From positions 62,001 to 126,000 of the forward strand of contig NZ_CANKWO010000001.1 of assembly GCF_947487515.1 (NCBI RefSeq): DNA of 64,000 bases. The letters are read 5' to 3'. A program made the translations under genes and the position numbers. Below are positions 16,979 to 25,468 of the stretch, one piece after another. The notes beneath the pieces were generated by a model. The model did no database searches. It was given only the letters and a program-made list of their open reading frames with translations, and was not told the origin of the DNA. The number at the start of each line of letters is the position of its first letter. Within the stretch, counting starts at the first letter, position 1. Source of the stretch: an uncultured Litoreibacter sp. (GTDB lineage: Bacteria > Pseudomonadota > Alphaproteobacteria > Rhodobacterales > Rhodobacteraceae).

Positions 16979-17012
16979 AGTGATATCGCTATCATATATG
17001 GAGTATGAGACA

Positions 17013-18383
17013 ATGGCACAGACTTGGAAGAAGTCGGACTGGCGCAACAAACCACGCGTGCAGATGCCCGACTATTTGGACGCAGACGCCCTAGCGGCAG
17101 TCGAAGGCCAACTTTCAAAGTATCCACCATTGGTTTTTGCCGGCGAAGTGCGCAAGCTGAAGTCTTCTTTGGCAGCCGTATCACGCGGCGAGGGCTTCTT
17201 GCTTCAAGGTGGTGACTGCGCCGAAAGTTTTTCTGAATTTTCCGCAGATGGCATTCGCGACACGTTCAAAGTGATGCTGCAAATGGCGATGGTTTTGACC
17301 TATGGCGCGAAAGTGCCGGTAGTGAAGGTTGGCCGCATGGCGGGCCAATTCGCCAAGCCACGGTCGGCACCGACCGAGGTCAAAGATGGCGTGGAGCTTC
17401 CAAGCTACCGCGGCGACATCATCAACGAGCTGGACTTCACCCCCGAGGCCCGCATTCCCAACCCCAACAAGATGTTGCAGGCCTACACGCAGTCGGCGGC
17501 CTCGCTGAACTTGCTGCGCGCGTTCTCTACGGGCGGCTATGCCGATGTCCATCAGGTGCACTCTTGGACCTTGGGCTTCACCGAAGGCGAGAAAGCCGCG
17601 CAATACCGCGAGTTGGCAAATAACATTTCTGATGCGCTAGACTTCATGAGTGCCGCTGGGGTCACACAGGAAACTGCGCATACATTGCAATCCGTTGATT
17701 TCTACGTGTCGCATGAATCGCTGCTGCTAGAGTATGAAGAGGCGCTTTGCCGGATCGACAGCACATCGGGTCTGCCGGTGGCCGGATCGGGTCATATGAT
17801 CTGGATTGGCGACCGGACACGTCAACCTGACGGCGCCCACGTAGAGTTCGCACGCGGAGTGCAGAACCCGATCGGCTTGAAATGTGGGCCGACCACGACA
17901 CCGGAAGACCTGAAGGTTCTGATGAACAAGCTGAATCCGGAGAACGAAGCGGGCCGCTTGACCCTGATCGCGCGCTTTGGTGCGGGCAATGTGGGGGAAC
18001 ACCTGCCACGCCTGATCAAAACTGTGAAGGAAGAAGGGGCCAATGTTGTTTGGACCTGTGATCCGATGCATGGCAACACGATCAAATCGTCGTCGGGCTA
18101 CAAAACACGACCGTTTGAATCGGTGCTGCGCGAAGTTCGGGAGTTCTTCGAAATCCATTCCGCCGAGGACACTATTCCAGGTGGCGTGCATTTCGAGATG
18201 ACCGGCCAGGATGTGACCGAATGCACCGGCGGTGTCCGTGCAGTCACAGACGAGGACCTGTCGGATAGGTACCACACAGCTTGCGATCCACGCCTGAACG
18301 CGTCTCAATCTTTGGAGCTGGCGTTCTTGGTGTCGGAAGAATTGTCAGCGCGCCGCAATGAAAAGAAGCGCGCTGCTGTTTAA
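17013..18383 (+). CDS. 3-deoxy-7-phosphoheptulonate (DAHP) synthase, class II
   Basis: Protein of 456 residues, the first enzyme of the shikimate pathway: it joins phosphoenolpyruvate and erythrose 4-phosphate. It is the plant/Mycobacterium-like class II type, recognisable by [24 protein letters not shown] (metal-binding Cys), [16 protein letters not shown], and TCDPMHGNT near residue 350. Length matches the family. ATG at 17013 has GGAG 11 bases upstream and gives the expected W-rich N-terminus ([13 protein letters not shown]). A terminator follows closely, so it is a single-gene unit. Allosteric control cannot be judged by eye. Confidence 0.96.
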   Translation: MAQTWKKSDWRNKPRVQMPDYLDADALAAVEGQLSKYPPLVFAGEVRKLKSSLAAVSRGEGFLLQGGDCAESFSEFSADGIRDTFKVMLQMAMVLTYGAKVPVVKVGRMAGQFAKPRSAPTEVKDGVELPSYRGDIINELDFTPEARIPNPNKMLQAYTQSAASLNLLRAFSTGGYADVHQVHSWTLGFTEGEKAAQYRELANNISDALDFMSAAGVTQETAHTLQSVDFYVSHESLLLEYEEALCRIDSTSGLPVAGSGHMIWIGDRTRQPDGAHVEFARGVQNPIGLKCGPTTTPEDLKVLMNKLNPENEAGRLTLIARFGAGNVGEHLPRLIKTVKEEGANVVWTCDPMHGNTIKSSSGYKTRPFESVLREVREFFEIHSAEDTIPGGVHFEMTGQDVTECTGGVRAVTDEDLSDRYHTACDPRLNASQSLELAFLVSEELSARRNEKKRAAV

Positions 18384-18402
18384 ACCAAGGTTTAATCTCT
18401 TG

Positions 18403-18432
18403 AAAAGCCGGGCCTCAGGGTCCGGCTTTTTT
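18403..18432. terminator. Bidirectional rho-independent terminator
   Basis: AAAAGCCGG and CCGGCTTTT form a 9-pair stem with a 10-base loop, followed by TTTTTT on the plus strand and flanked by A residues on the other side. It serves the DAHP synthase gene and the convergent PAS gene. Confidence 0.9.
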
Positions 18433-18434
18433 GA

Positions 18435-19142
18435 TTAATCTGCCGGAGTATCCGTTACAACCAAACGCAACGCAGGGCGGCTTTCAGGGTTGAAACGCTC
18501 CTGCAACTCGGCAAATCCGGCGAGTTGTGGGCGTGGCTCTTGTGCGGCGGCGGGTGGCAGTTGCTCTGCGATCTCGCGGGTTTGTTCCCCGTTGCTCAAG
18601 CTTGTCACGCGCGTTTCTTTCAGGTGAAACCGCCGCAGGGACAAGCCAACGGTGCCTTCGGACACAAGGCAACCAATTGCACGGTTTACCTCGCCGCTGT
18701 CACTTTTGAGCGGCAGAACCAATAACCGCGCTCGAATTTGCCCGCCACTCGGATTGTCAGACCCCAGAATATACTCGTGAATTTCGGGCTGTGTGAAAAC
18801 ACGGTCAAGCATGGCCGAAAAACGGGCGCGGTCATCGGGCGCAATAAAAGAACGCAGTGGCATCCCGCGAACTTCCATCCCCATCAGGTCACTCAAATGC
18901 ATCCCCGCCAAGCGGAAACGAACCGCACCGGGGCTGAGACGTTCCAGAACAAAGCCATACTCCAAAGCGCTTGATATCTCGCGCGGATCGACCTCCGAGC
19001 GCAGTGGGACCATGCGGCCGGAACGCAAACTCTCCCAATAGCTGCGAACTTCGCTCAGCGCGGAGGTGTCGCGTTTGGACTGGTGCTTCCAAAGGGAAAC
19101 GATTTCGGCGCTTGGCGCATTGGCGCCCGTAGGATGTGTCAT
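18435..19142 (-). CDS. PAS domain protein (PAS_5-like)
   Basis: Protein of 235 residues, no signal or membrane segment. Residues about 28-165 match the alphaproteobacterial PAS_5 pattern: SYWESLRSGRMVPLRSEVDP, FRLAGMHLSDLMGMEVRGM and a following strand-rich part ending GCLVSEG. The C-terminal 70 residues are polar and probably unstructured, closing with a short PALRLVV motif. No output domain is attached. Its function in cytoplasmic signalling is unknown; PAS_5 proteins are common in Caulobacter and Rhodobacterales, often of unknown role. The gene stands alone, ending at the shared terminator. Confidence 0.8.
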   Translation of the reverse strand: MTHPTGANAPSAEIVSLWKHQSKRDTSALSEVRSYWESLRSGRMVPLRSEVDPREISSALEYGFVLERLSPGAVRFRLAGMHLSDLMGMEVRGMPLRSFIAPDDRARFSAMLDRVFTQPEIHEYILGSDNPSGGQIRARLLVLPLKSDSGEVNRAIGCLVSEGTVGLSLRRFHLKETRVTSLSNGEQTREIAEQLPPAAAQEPRPQLAGFAELQERFNPESRPALRLVVTDTPAD

Positions 19143-19332
19143 CTGTGTACCCCATATGTGGTAGACAGCTTGGCCCCCCGACCATTTACTGCCATTGTCT
19201 AATCAATTGCCCAGTGTCAAAAGACGTCGGGCGGGAATGTGCGGTGTGAAACCGTGAATACTTACTGTTGTCTTAATATGGCATGGAAGTTGCCCTAAGT
19301 GGGTTTCTAAAGTGTTAATAGGTTAATCTACT

Positions 19333-20217
19333 ATGATCAGATCCATGACTGCCTTCGCCTCGGAAACGGGCCATGCTGAAACCTGTTCTTGGGCGCTAGA
19401 GATGCGCGGCGTTAATGCCAAAGGGCTCGATATCCGTTTGCGCCTGCCAGAGCGTTTGATGCCGCATGAACAGGCCATACGCGCCAAGATCAGCAAGGCG
19501 TTTTCGCGCGGCAACATCAGCGTGACCTTGCGTTTGGAAGGGGAGAGTGCGGCGGCAGCGATGCAATTGGATGAGGATGTGCTAGAGGCCTATATCCTGA
19601 GTGCCATTCGGGTCCGCACCATCGCCAAGAACAAAGGCCTGCGCTTGGCAGAGGCCACAGCACCGGATTATCTGGCATTGCGCGGCGTGATGCGCAGCGA
19701 TGCCGAAGAGGTCTCGCTGCCAGAAGCGGACATCATGGCCAGCTTTGACGCCGCTATTGCCAGCTTTGGCGAGATGCGCGATTTCGAAGGTGCAGCACTT
19801 AACTTGGTGCTGCGGGACCACTTGGCCAAGATCGCGACCTTAACGGCGGAGGCCGCCAAACTGGCAGAGGCGCGCAAAGATCAGGTGGCGAGCCAGCTAA
19901 AAGCCAATCTTGCACGGGTCATGGACAATGTGGACGGCGCGGACGCAGACCGTGTTGCACAAGAACTGGCGTTGCTGGCTGTGAAGGCCGATGTGTCGGA
20001 AGAGATAGACCGGCTAACCGCCCATGTGGTCGCAACCGAAGTGCTGTTAGAGGCCCAAGGGCCGGTTGGGCGGAAGCTTGATTTCTTGATGCAGGAATTC
20101 AACCGTGAGGCAAATACGCTGTGCTCCAAGGCGGGCGCAGCTGACCTGACGCGGGTTGGTCTTGACCTCAAAGCCGTGATCGACCAGATGCGTGAGCAAG
20201 TTCAAAACGTGGAGTAA
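19333..20217 (+). CDS. yicC: YicC family endoribonuclease
   Basis: Protein of 294 residues with the classic YicC start MIRSMTAFA and the C-terminal block [18 protein letters not shown] (about 255-272) ending MREQVQNVE. YicC of E. coli is an endoribonuclease connected with small RNA turnover; here the activity is inferred from family. It lies two bases upstream of gmk, the usual YicC-gmk neighbourhood in alphaproteobacteria, and is probably cotranscribed with it. The region before it is AT-rich (GTGTTAATAGGTTAATC) and likely holds the promoter. Confidence 0.92.
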   Translation: MIRSMTAFASETGHAETCSWALEMRGVNAKGLDIRLRLPERLMPHEQAIRAKISKAFSRGNISVTLRLEGESAAAAMQLDEDVLEAYILSAIRVRTIAKNKGLRLAEATAPDYLALRGVMRSDAEEVSLPEADIMASFDAAIASFGEMRDFEGAALNLVLRDHLAKIATLTAEAAKLAEARKDQVASQLKANLARVMDNVDGADADRVAQELALLAVKADVSEEIDRLTAHVVATEVLLEAQGPVGRKLDFLMQEFNREANTLCSKAGAADLTRVGLDLKAVIDQMREQVQNVE

Positions 20218-20219
20218 CT

Positions 20220-20861
20220 ATGACCGACCGTCGCGGTATATTGATCATTTTGTCGTCCCCATCGGGCGCAGGGAAATCGACCTTGGCCGGGCGGCTGATG
20301 AAATGGGACGATACGCTGTCTTTTTCCGTTTCCGCAACCACGCGGGCCCCGCGTGAAGGCGAGCAGGATGGCCGCGAATATTACTTCCGCAGCCACGAGG
20401 AATTTCGCCAGATGGTCGCCGAGGACGAAATGTTGGAGCATGCAGAAGTGTTCGACAACCTTTATGGCTCGCCCAAGGGGCCGGTGGAGGACGCAATCAG
20501 TGCAGGGCGCGACGTAATTTTCGACATTGACTGGCAAGGCGGGCAGCAGGTTCGAAACTCTGGGTTGGCTGAGGATGTGGTGTCGATTTTCATCCTGCCA
20601 CCGTCAATTATTGAGTTGGAAAAGCGCCTGCGCTCGCGTGCGCAAGACAGCGATGAGGTGATCTCTGCACGAATGAAGAAAAGCCGCGATGAAATCAGCC
20701 ATTGGGCCGAGTATGACTATTGCCTGATCAACCATGACATCGATGTCGCCGAGCAAGAGCTGCGTGCCATCTTGACCGCCGAGCGGTTGAAGCGGTCCCG
20801 CCAGCCCGGGTTGATGACCTTGGTGCGTGAGCTGAACGACCAATATGAGGCGCGCCAATGA
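20220..20861 (+). CDS. gmk: Guanylate kinase
   Basis: Protein of 213 residues that phosphorylates GMP to GDP. P-loop [10 protein letters not shown] near residues 11-20, the GMP-binding [21 protein letters not shown] near 36-56 and the lid region [17 protein letters not shown] are all present. It begins two bases after yicC and overlaps the following carbonic anhydrase gene by four bases (ATGA), so the three form one operon. Confidence 0.96.
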   Translation: MTDRRGILIILSSPSGAGKSTLAGRLMKWDDTLSFSVSATTRAPREGEQDGREYYFRSHEEFRQMVAEDEMLEHAEVFDNLYGSPKGPVEDAISAGRDVIFDIDWQGGQQVRNSGLAEDVVSIFILPPSIIELEKRLRSRAQDSDEVISARMKKSRDEISHWAEYDYCLINHDIDVAEQELRAILTAERLKRSRQPGLMTLVRELNDQYEARQ

Positions 20862-21385
20862 CCCTCTATGCCCTTGACGGTGTGACGCCGCAGCTGCCCG
20901 AAGGAGATGACTTCTGGATCGCACCTGATGCGAATTTGGTTGGGGACATCTTGATCGAAGATGCGGCATCGGTCTGGTTCGGGTCGACCCTGCGCGGCGA
21001 TAACGAGCGGATCACGGTCGGACGAGGCTCCAACATTCAGGAAAACTGCGTGTTGCACACTGATATCGGGTTCCCTTTGACCATCGGGGCGAATTGCACG
21101 ATCGGCCATAAGGCCATGCTACATGGCTGCGTCATCGGCGAAGGGTCTTTGATCGGGATGGGGGCGACGGTGCTCAATGGCGCGATCATCGGCAAAGGAT
21201 GCCTGATCGGGGCAGGGGCATTGATTACCGAAGGCAAGGTGATTCCAGATGGCAGCCTCGTGATGGGCGCGCCGGGCAAGATCATGCGCGAATTGGATGC
21301 GCAGGCGCAGCAAGGGTTGGTTAACTCCGCATTGGGGTATCAAGCCAATATGCGCCGCTTTAAAGCAGGGCTGCGCGCCGTCTAG
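20858..21385 (+). CDS. Gamma carbonic anhydrase family protein
   Basis: Protein of 175 residues with left-handed beta-helix hexapeptide repeats and the three expected metal-ligand histidines: one in VLHTDIG and two in the [10 protein letters not shown] stretch (about residues 66-90). Members are related to CaiE/YrdA/PaaY; true carbonic anhydrase activity is not guaranteed. It starts with ATGA overlap on gmk. Its stop shares CTAG with the stop of the convergent chpT gene, leaving no room for a terminator. Confidence 0.9.
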   Translation: MTLYALDGVTPQLPEGDDFWIAPDANLVGDILIEDAASVWFGSTLRGDNERITVGRGSNIQENCVLHTDIGFPLTIGANCTIGHKAMLHGCVIGEGSLIGMGATVLNGAIIGKGCLIGAGALITEGKVIPDGSLVMGAPGKIMRELDAQAQQGLVNSALGYQANMRRFKAGLRAV

Positions 21386-22032
21386 ACGTCGTAGCGCAGG
21401 GAGGCTGCGCTGTCTGAATGACCCGCTTGTGCCGCTTTGCCGTTTTTCGCCAATGCATCTCGCAAAAGGGCGAACTGAATATGCGCCGGCTCAAGTTCAC
21501 TGGCGTCAATCCGGTTGCTGCTCAGAATATCCCACGGGTTCGCATCAAATCTGATCTTGCTGCCATATGCCTGCATTTGCCATTGGCCACGATCGCAACG
21601 CACCACAATCTTTCCGCCGGCTGGCAGGGTGATCTCTAGGCACAGGATCGCCAGTAACGCGATTTTGGCTTCAATCCGGCTCAAATCGGAGGAGGGCTCC
21701 CAACTGACCTGAATGCGGCCATTGCTAAACCCGTCCCCGACCAAGGAGACGATATCCCCGCGCGCCATTCGTTGACCGGCCGCCGCCGAGCCAAAGGCCA
21801 AACGGAACAGCCGCACCCGCGCATTGGCGTTTGCGATGCTTTCCTCAATTAGGCTAAGCTCTGGCGAAGGCTTTAGGCCGGACATGACCAGCAATTCTAA
21901 TCCGTTGCTGATTGCGCCGATGGGGCTAATCAAGTCGTGGCAAATTCGAGAGGCCAGCAATGAAGCGGTGTCTTTTAGAGGATCTTGCTGCGGTTCAGAA
22001 TCAACAGCGATGGAGTGGGCTTTGTCGGACAA
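21382..22032 (-). CDS. chpT: Histidine phosphotransferase ChpT
   Basis: Protein of 216 residues. The phospho-accepting histidine is His32 in SRICHDLISPIGAISNGLELL, which together with the degenerate C-terminal ATPase-like domain marks ChpT. In Caulobacter it relays phosphate from CckA to CtrA; in Rhodobacterales the same route controls motility and gene transfer agent production. Start is TTG at 22030-22032, preceded by AAGGAG at ideal spacing. That ribosome site lies inside the first codons of the divergent DUF3553 gene. A CtrA-like site sits about 85-100 bases upstream, which would give feedback control. Confidence 0.9.
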   Translation of the reverse strand: MSDKAHSIAVDSEPQQDPLKDTASLLASRICHDLISPIGAISNGLELLVMSGLKPSPELSLIEESIANANARVRLFRLAFGSAAAGQRMARGDIVSLVGDGFSNGRIQVSWEPSSDLSRIEAKIALLAILCLEITLPAGGKIVVRCDRGQWQMQAYGSKIRFDANPWDILSSNRIDASELEPAHIQFALLRDALAKNGKAAQAGHSDSAASLRYDV

Positions 22033-22033
22033 T

Positions 22034-22216
22034 ATGAACTCCTTATTGGAACCCGGAATGCTTGTGCGTAATCCGGCCGCGCCCGAATGGGGCCTTGGAC
22101 AAGTTCAATCTAACATAAACGGTAAATTAACGGTTAACTTTGAGGATATGGGAAAAATGACTTTGGAAAGTGCCAAAATTGCACTGGTCCAGCATTTCCC
22201 GTCAGATCACGGATAA
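22034..22216 (+). CDS. DUF3553 family small protein
   Basis: Protein of 60 residues (MNSLLEPGMLVRNPAAPEWGLGQVQS...). The pattern PGxxVRxPxxPxWGxGQVQS, then KxTVNFEDxGK, is that of DUF3553, a small alphaproteobacterial family similar in sequence to a module found at the C-terminus of UvrD/Rep-type helicases, which suggests nucleic-acid or protein contact. The start at 22034 lies one base from the TTG start of the divergent chpT gene; the longer in-frame reading from 21824 crosses chpT and was rejected. Its own ribosome binding site is weak. Function unknown. Confidence 0.85.
   Translation: MNSLLEPGMLVRNPAAPEWGLGQVQSNINGKLTVNFEDMGKMTLESAKIALVQHFPSDHG
22116..22130 (-). promoter_or_regulatory. 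Candidate CtrA binding site upstream of chpT
   Basis: Read on the minus strand it is TTAA-TTTACCG-TTTA, matching the CtrA consensus TTAA-N7-TTAA with one mismatch. It lies about 85 bases upstream of the chpT start, inside the DUF3553 gene. Next to it GTTAACCGTTAA gives two more TTAA half-sites. Confidence 0.4.
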
Positions 22217-22285
22217 CCCGCCGCATTGCTATGTCTCGGCGTGAACGTTATTTGCAGTCTGAATGCGACCAGAAGATAGTGGCCC

Positions 22286-23071
22286 ATGACCAAAATCGCT
22301 CCAAAATTCGAGACACGTCTTGCCAAAAATGAGGCAGAGCTTCAGGCGTCACAGCACCTGCGCTACAAGGTGTTTGTCGAAGAGCTTGGTGGCACAGGTC
22401 AAGGTGTGGATCACGACGCGCAGCTGGAGCAAGACGCATTCGACGCGATGTTTGATCATCTGATATTGCTGGATCACAACCGACCGCCAGAACAGGGGCA
22501 GGTCGTGGGGGTTTACCGCCTGCAACGCAGCGACGCGCTCCCCGAATCCGCTCGCTACTATAGCGAGGCGGAATATGACCTCTCCCCGCTCAAGGCCAGC
22601 GGCCGCCGCTTGCTAGAGCTTGGGCGATCTTGCTTGCATCCGGATTACCGCGGCGGCGCGGGGATGTTTCACCTTTGGCAAGGATTGTCGGACTATATTG
22701 GGGCCCACAGGATCGAGGTGTTGTTCGGCGTGGCGTCTTTTCACGGAACGGATGTGCAAGCCGTTGCGCAGTCATTGTCCTATCTGCACCAATGTCATCT
22801 GGCCCCCGCTGAGTTGCGCCCAAAGGCTTTGCGCTATCAAGAAATGGCGCTGATTGATCCCGAAGAAATCGACCGTATTCAGGCGATGAAAGACACACCT
22901 GCGCTGATAAAGGCTTATTTGCGTTTGGGCGGAACCGTCGGGGATGGTGCGTTTATTGACAATGAATTCAACACTATAGATGTGTGTCTTGTGATGGACA
23001 CTGCGGTCTTGTCGCAAAAGCACCGTGACATCTATGCGCGCCGCCGCATGGCGTCTCCAGAGCTGCCATGA
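22286..23071 (+). CDS. olsB: L-ornithine N-alpha-acyltransferase OlsB
   Basis: Protein of 261 residues of the GNAT-like acyltransferase group. It attaches a 3-hydroxyacyl chain from ACP to ornithine to form lyso-ornithine lipid. Family features are LRYKVFVEELGG (about 26-37), GVYRLQRS, LLELGRSCLHPDYRGG (about 112-127) and the late LIKAYLRLGGTVGDGAFIDNEFNTIDVC segment (split across 215-240). ATG overlap with olsA (ATGA at 23068) shows they act together in making membrane ornithine lipid. Confidence 0.93.
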   Translation: MTKIAPKFETRLAKNEAELQASQHLRYKVFVEELGGTGQGVDHDAQLEQDAFDAMFDHLILLDHNRPPEQGQVVGVYRLQRSDALPESARYYSEAEYDLSPLKASGRRLLELGRSCLHPDYRGGAGMFHLWQGLSDYIGAHRIEVLFGVASFHGTDVQAVAQSLSYLHQCHLAPAELRPKALRYQEMALIDPEEIDRIQAMKDTPALIKAYLRLGGTVGDGAFIDNEFNTIDVCLVMDTAVLSQKHRDIYARRRMASPELP

Positions 23072-23922
23072 GCACAACTTGGAACAGCAACGACCAACCC
23101 AAGCCCGCACCAATGGGGGCGGCAGCTTGGGGGCGTGTGGTCCTTCGGGGCGTGCCACTGGCGATTTTGGTCTTCGGTGGACTGGTTTCCCTGCTGCTGG
23201 TGCGCGTGCTTGAGAAGCCGGTTCATGGTCAACATCGCCCGTGGACGCCTCATATCACGCGGTTTGTGTGCCGCGCTGCATTTGTAGTGATGGGACTGCG
23301 GTTCCGCGCCATTGGCACGCCGATGAAGGAGCAAGGCGCGGTGGTCGCCAATCATAGCAGCTGGCTGGATATCTTTTCTTTGAACGCGCGTAAGCGGGTG
23401 TATTTCGTTTCCAAATCGGAAGTCGCGAATTGGCCTGGCATCGGGTGGCTTGCTCGGGCAACGGGCACGGTCTTTATCGAACGGGACCCCACGCAAGCCC
23501 GTGCCCAAAAGCAGGTGTTCGAGGAGCGGCTGTTGTCAGGCCATAAGCTGTTGTTTTTCCCCGAGGGTACCAGCTCAGACGGACTTCGGATTTTGCCTTT
23601 TAAGTCAACGCTTTTCGCGGCGTTCTTCACGCCCAAAATGAGGGAGAAGCTGCATGTTCAACCGGTGAGCGTTTCATATGATGCGCCCAAGGACGCCGAT
23701 CCGAGGCTTTACGGCTGGTGGGGGGATATGGAGTTTGCGCCACATCTGTTGCAGATACTATCCGTGCCCCGACAAGGTCAGGTAACGGTGACATATCACA
23801 GCCCGCTCAAAGTGTCCGATTTCGCAAATCGTAAAGACCTTGCGGCGACCTGCGAAACCGTCATTCGTTCGGGTTTGAAGCTTAGCCCAGCGGCGCTAAC
23901 ACTGCTTTCAAAGCAGCACTAG
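23068..23922 (+). CDS. olsA: Lyso-ornithine lipid O-acyltransferase OlsA
   Basis: PlsC-type membrane acyltransferase of 284 residues. An N-terminal hydrophobic helix at about 28-48 anchors it. The HX4D motif NHSSWLD (about residue 94) and FPEGTSSDG (about residue 167) are the conserved acyltransferase blocks. It adds the second acyl chain to complete ornithine lipid; some homologues also act on lysophosphatidic acid. It is coupled to olsB by a 4-base overlap, and its last 41 bases overlap the convergent thiE-like gene. Confidence 0.92.
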   Translation: MSTTWNSNDQPKPAPMGAAAWGRVVLRGVPLAILVFGGLVSLLLVRVLEKPVHGQHRPWTPHITRFVCRAAFVVMGLRFRAIGTPMKEQGAVVANHSSWLDIFSLNARKRVYFVSKSEVANWPGIGWLARATGTVFIERDPTQARAQKQVFEERLLSGHKLLFFPEGTSSDGLRILPFKSTLFAAFFTPKMREKLHVQPVSVSYDAPKDADPRLYGWWGDMEFAPHLLQILSVPRQGQVTVTYHSPLKVSDFANRKDLAATCETVIRSGLKLSPAALTLLSKQH

Positions 23923-24523
23923 GGTCATCGGTCCCCCAGATTTCCTCGCCAATGGCGAAGAAGTCGGTGAAAGGGGCAAGGCGCGCAATCGCTTCAACCG
24001 AGACCGCGCCTTCGGCCACGATCGGCAGCTCGATCATTTGTGACCACCATTCAAACGCCTCGGTCTCGGCCATTTGGCCATCCCCTAAGGTGGTTTCACC
24101 CACAGGGCCCAAGGCGACATAGTCTGCGCCATTTTCGCCGGCGCTCATCCCGTCATGGCGCGACGGGCCACAAAAGGCGCCGATGACGGCATCCGGACCA
24201 ATTTCCTTGCGCACATACCGCACGGACCGCGCGCCATCGAGCAGATGCACCCCGTCAAGGCCCAGCTTTTCAACCAGCAAGAAGTGGCTGTCGATGACCA
24301 AAGGAATGTCGCGTGCATGGGCTTCTTCGCGGATCAGATCCGCCGCGCGCGAAATCTTGTCCTCGTCCTTGGTTGCAAGGCTGAGCCGGATACAAGCGAC
24401 TTCCACGTCATCCAATACCCGCGCCAGTTGAGCAGGGTAGGTCGACAACTCGAACTCTGGTGGGGTGATCAGGTAGACTTGTGGGGTCTCTGGGCCCTCT
24501 TGGGCGGTGTCGGTCTGGGCCAT
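23882..24523 (-). CDS. Thiamine phosphate synthase-like protein (ThiE/TenI family)
   Basis: TIM-barrel protein of 213 residues starting MAQTDTAQEG. Recognisable are VYLITPP, RDIPLVIDSH, LGLDGVHLLDG (about 92-102), GPDAVIGAFCGPSRHDGMSAGENGADYVALGPV (split over 110-145) and a late FAIGEEIW. The usual ThiE start of the product-binding loop is altered (GPV-GETTLGDG), so it may be a TenI-like or specialised paralogue rather than the only ThiE. It is convergent with olsA and overlaps it by 41 bases; the overlapping ends are C-terminal in both proteins. Confidence 0.8.
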   Translation of the reverse strand: MAQTDTAQEGPETPQVYLITPPEFELSTYPAQLARVLDDVEVACIRLSLATKDEDKISRAADLIREEAHARDIPLVIDSHFLLVEKLGLDGVHLLDGARSVRYVRKEIGPDAVIGAFCGPSRHDGMSAGENGADYVALGPVGETTLGDGQMAETEAFEWWSQMIELPIVAEGAVSVEAIARLAPFTDFFAIGEEIWGTDDPSAALKAVLAPLG

Positions 24524-24640
24524 GTCGGTCTCCGCATTAGGTTTGGGGTGTCATAGCGGGGGCGGCGGGCGCTCACAAGGGTGTTGCGGGGGGCGGCTTG
24601 CGCGCCTAAACCCTGCATCACCCTAAAGGATAGAGGCCAT

Positions 24641-25414
24641 ATGTCCGGCACAGATCACCAATCCCAAGCCCCATGGGGCGGCCCACAACCTACGGTTGTG
24701 CTGATTGCCCCGCAAATGGGCGAGAACATCGGCTCCGCCGCGCGTGCGATGTGGAATTTCGAATTGCAACGTATGCGCCTTGTCACACCGCGTGACGGCT
24801 GGCCCAATCCGGCTGCTGAGGCCACGGCGTCCGGTGCGTCGCGGGTGTTGGATCACGTGCGTGTCTTCGAGAACACCGCCGACGCCTTGGGCGATATGGA
24901 CTACGTCTTTGCCACCACCGCACGGTCCCGCGACCTGACCAAACCGGTGATGACCCCAGAGCGCGCGATGGCGCACACCCGTGCGATGATCGCCTCGGGC
25001 AAACAGGTTGGCATCATGTTCGGGCCAGAACGCGCAGGGTTGGAAAATGTCGACATCGCGCAAGCCAACGCGCTGATCTCCGTGCCAGTGAACCCCGGCT
25101 TCGCGTCACTGAATCTGGCGCAATGCGTGTTGCTCGTGGCCTATGAATGGCGCCGCCAAACAGGCGAGGACGCACCCGAAGTCGTGGAAATGGCCGGCAC
25201 TGAATTTGCCACCCAAGTTGAGGTCGAGAAACTGTATGAGCATTTTGTGCAGCGCTTGGACACGGCGAAATTCTTCTATCCTGATCACAAGGCGGATTCG
25301 ATGCGCCTGAACTTGCGCAACATGTTGTCGCGCTTGCCGATGACGCAGGCCGACATCCAGACATTCCACGGCATGTTGCGGCAATTTGTGCGTTGGAAAG
25401 AACGTGGCGATTGA
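24641..25414 (+). CDS. trmJ: SPOUT-type RNA methyltransferase, TrmJ-like
   Basis: Protein of 257 residues. PTVVLIAPQMGENIGSAARAMWNF (split across 15-40) and the C-terminal knot VPVNPGFASLNLAQCV (about 147-162) are the signatures of the TrmJ/TrmL SpoU group; TrmJ makes 2'-O-methyl at position 32 of tRNAs. The C-terminal extension (about 190-257) is also TrmJ-like. ATG at 24641 was chosen (GGATAGAGG upstream); the 20-residue extension from 24581 is unlikely. Substrate position is inferred from family. Confidence 0.87.
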   Translation: MSGTDHQSQAPWGGPQPTVVLIAPQMGENIGSAARAMWNFELQRMRLVTPRDGWPNPAAEATASGASRVLDHVRVFENTADALGDMDYVFATTARSRDLTKPVMTPERAMAHTRAMIASGKQVGIMFGPERAGLENVDIAQANALISVPVNPGFASLNLAQCVLLVAYEWRRQTGEDAPEVVEMAGTEFATQVEVEKLYEHFVQRLDTAKFFYPDHKADSMRLNLRNMLSRLPMTQADIQTFHGMLRQFVRWKERGD

Positions 25415-25468
25415 CTTGTCGTGGTGCCGCGCGCGCCTTAGGTTGCAGGCGAACATATGAGGCACGAC

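Noticed and set aside
19311-19330. CtrA site upstream of yicC (GTTAATAGGTTAATC)
   Set aside because: The two TTAA half-sites are separated by 4 bases, not 7, so the match to the CtrA consensus is poor.
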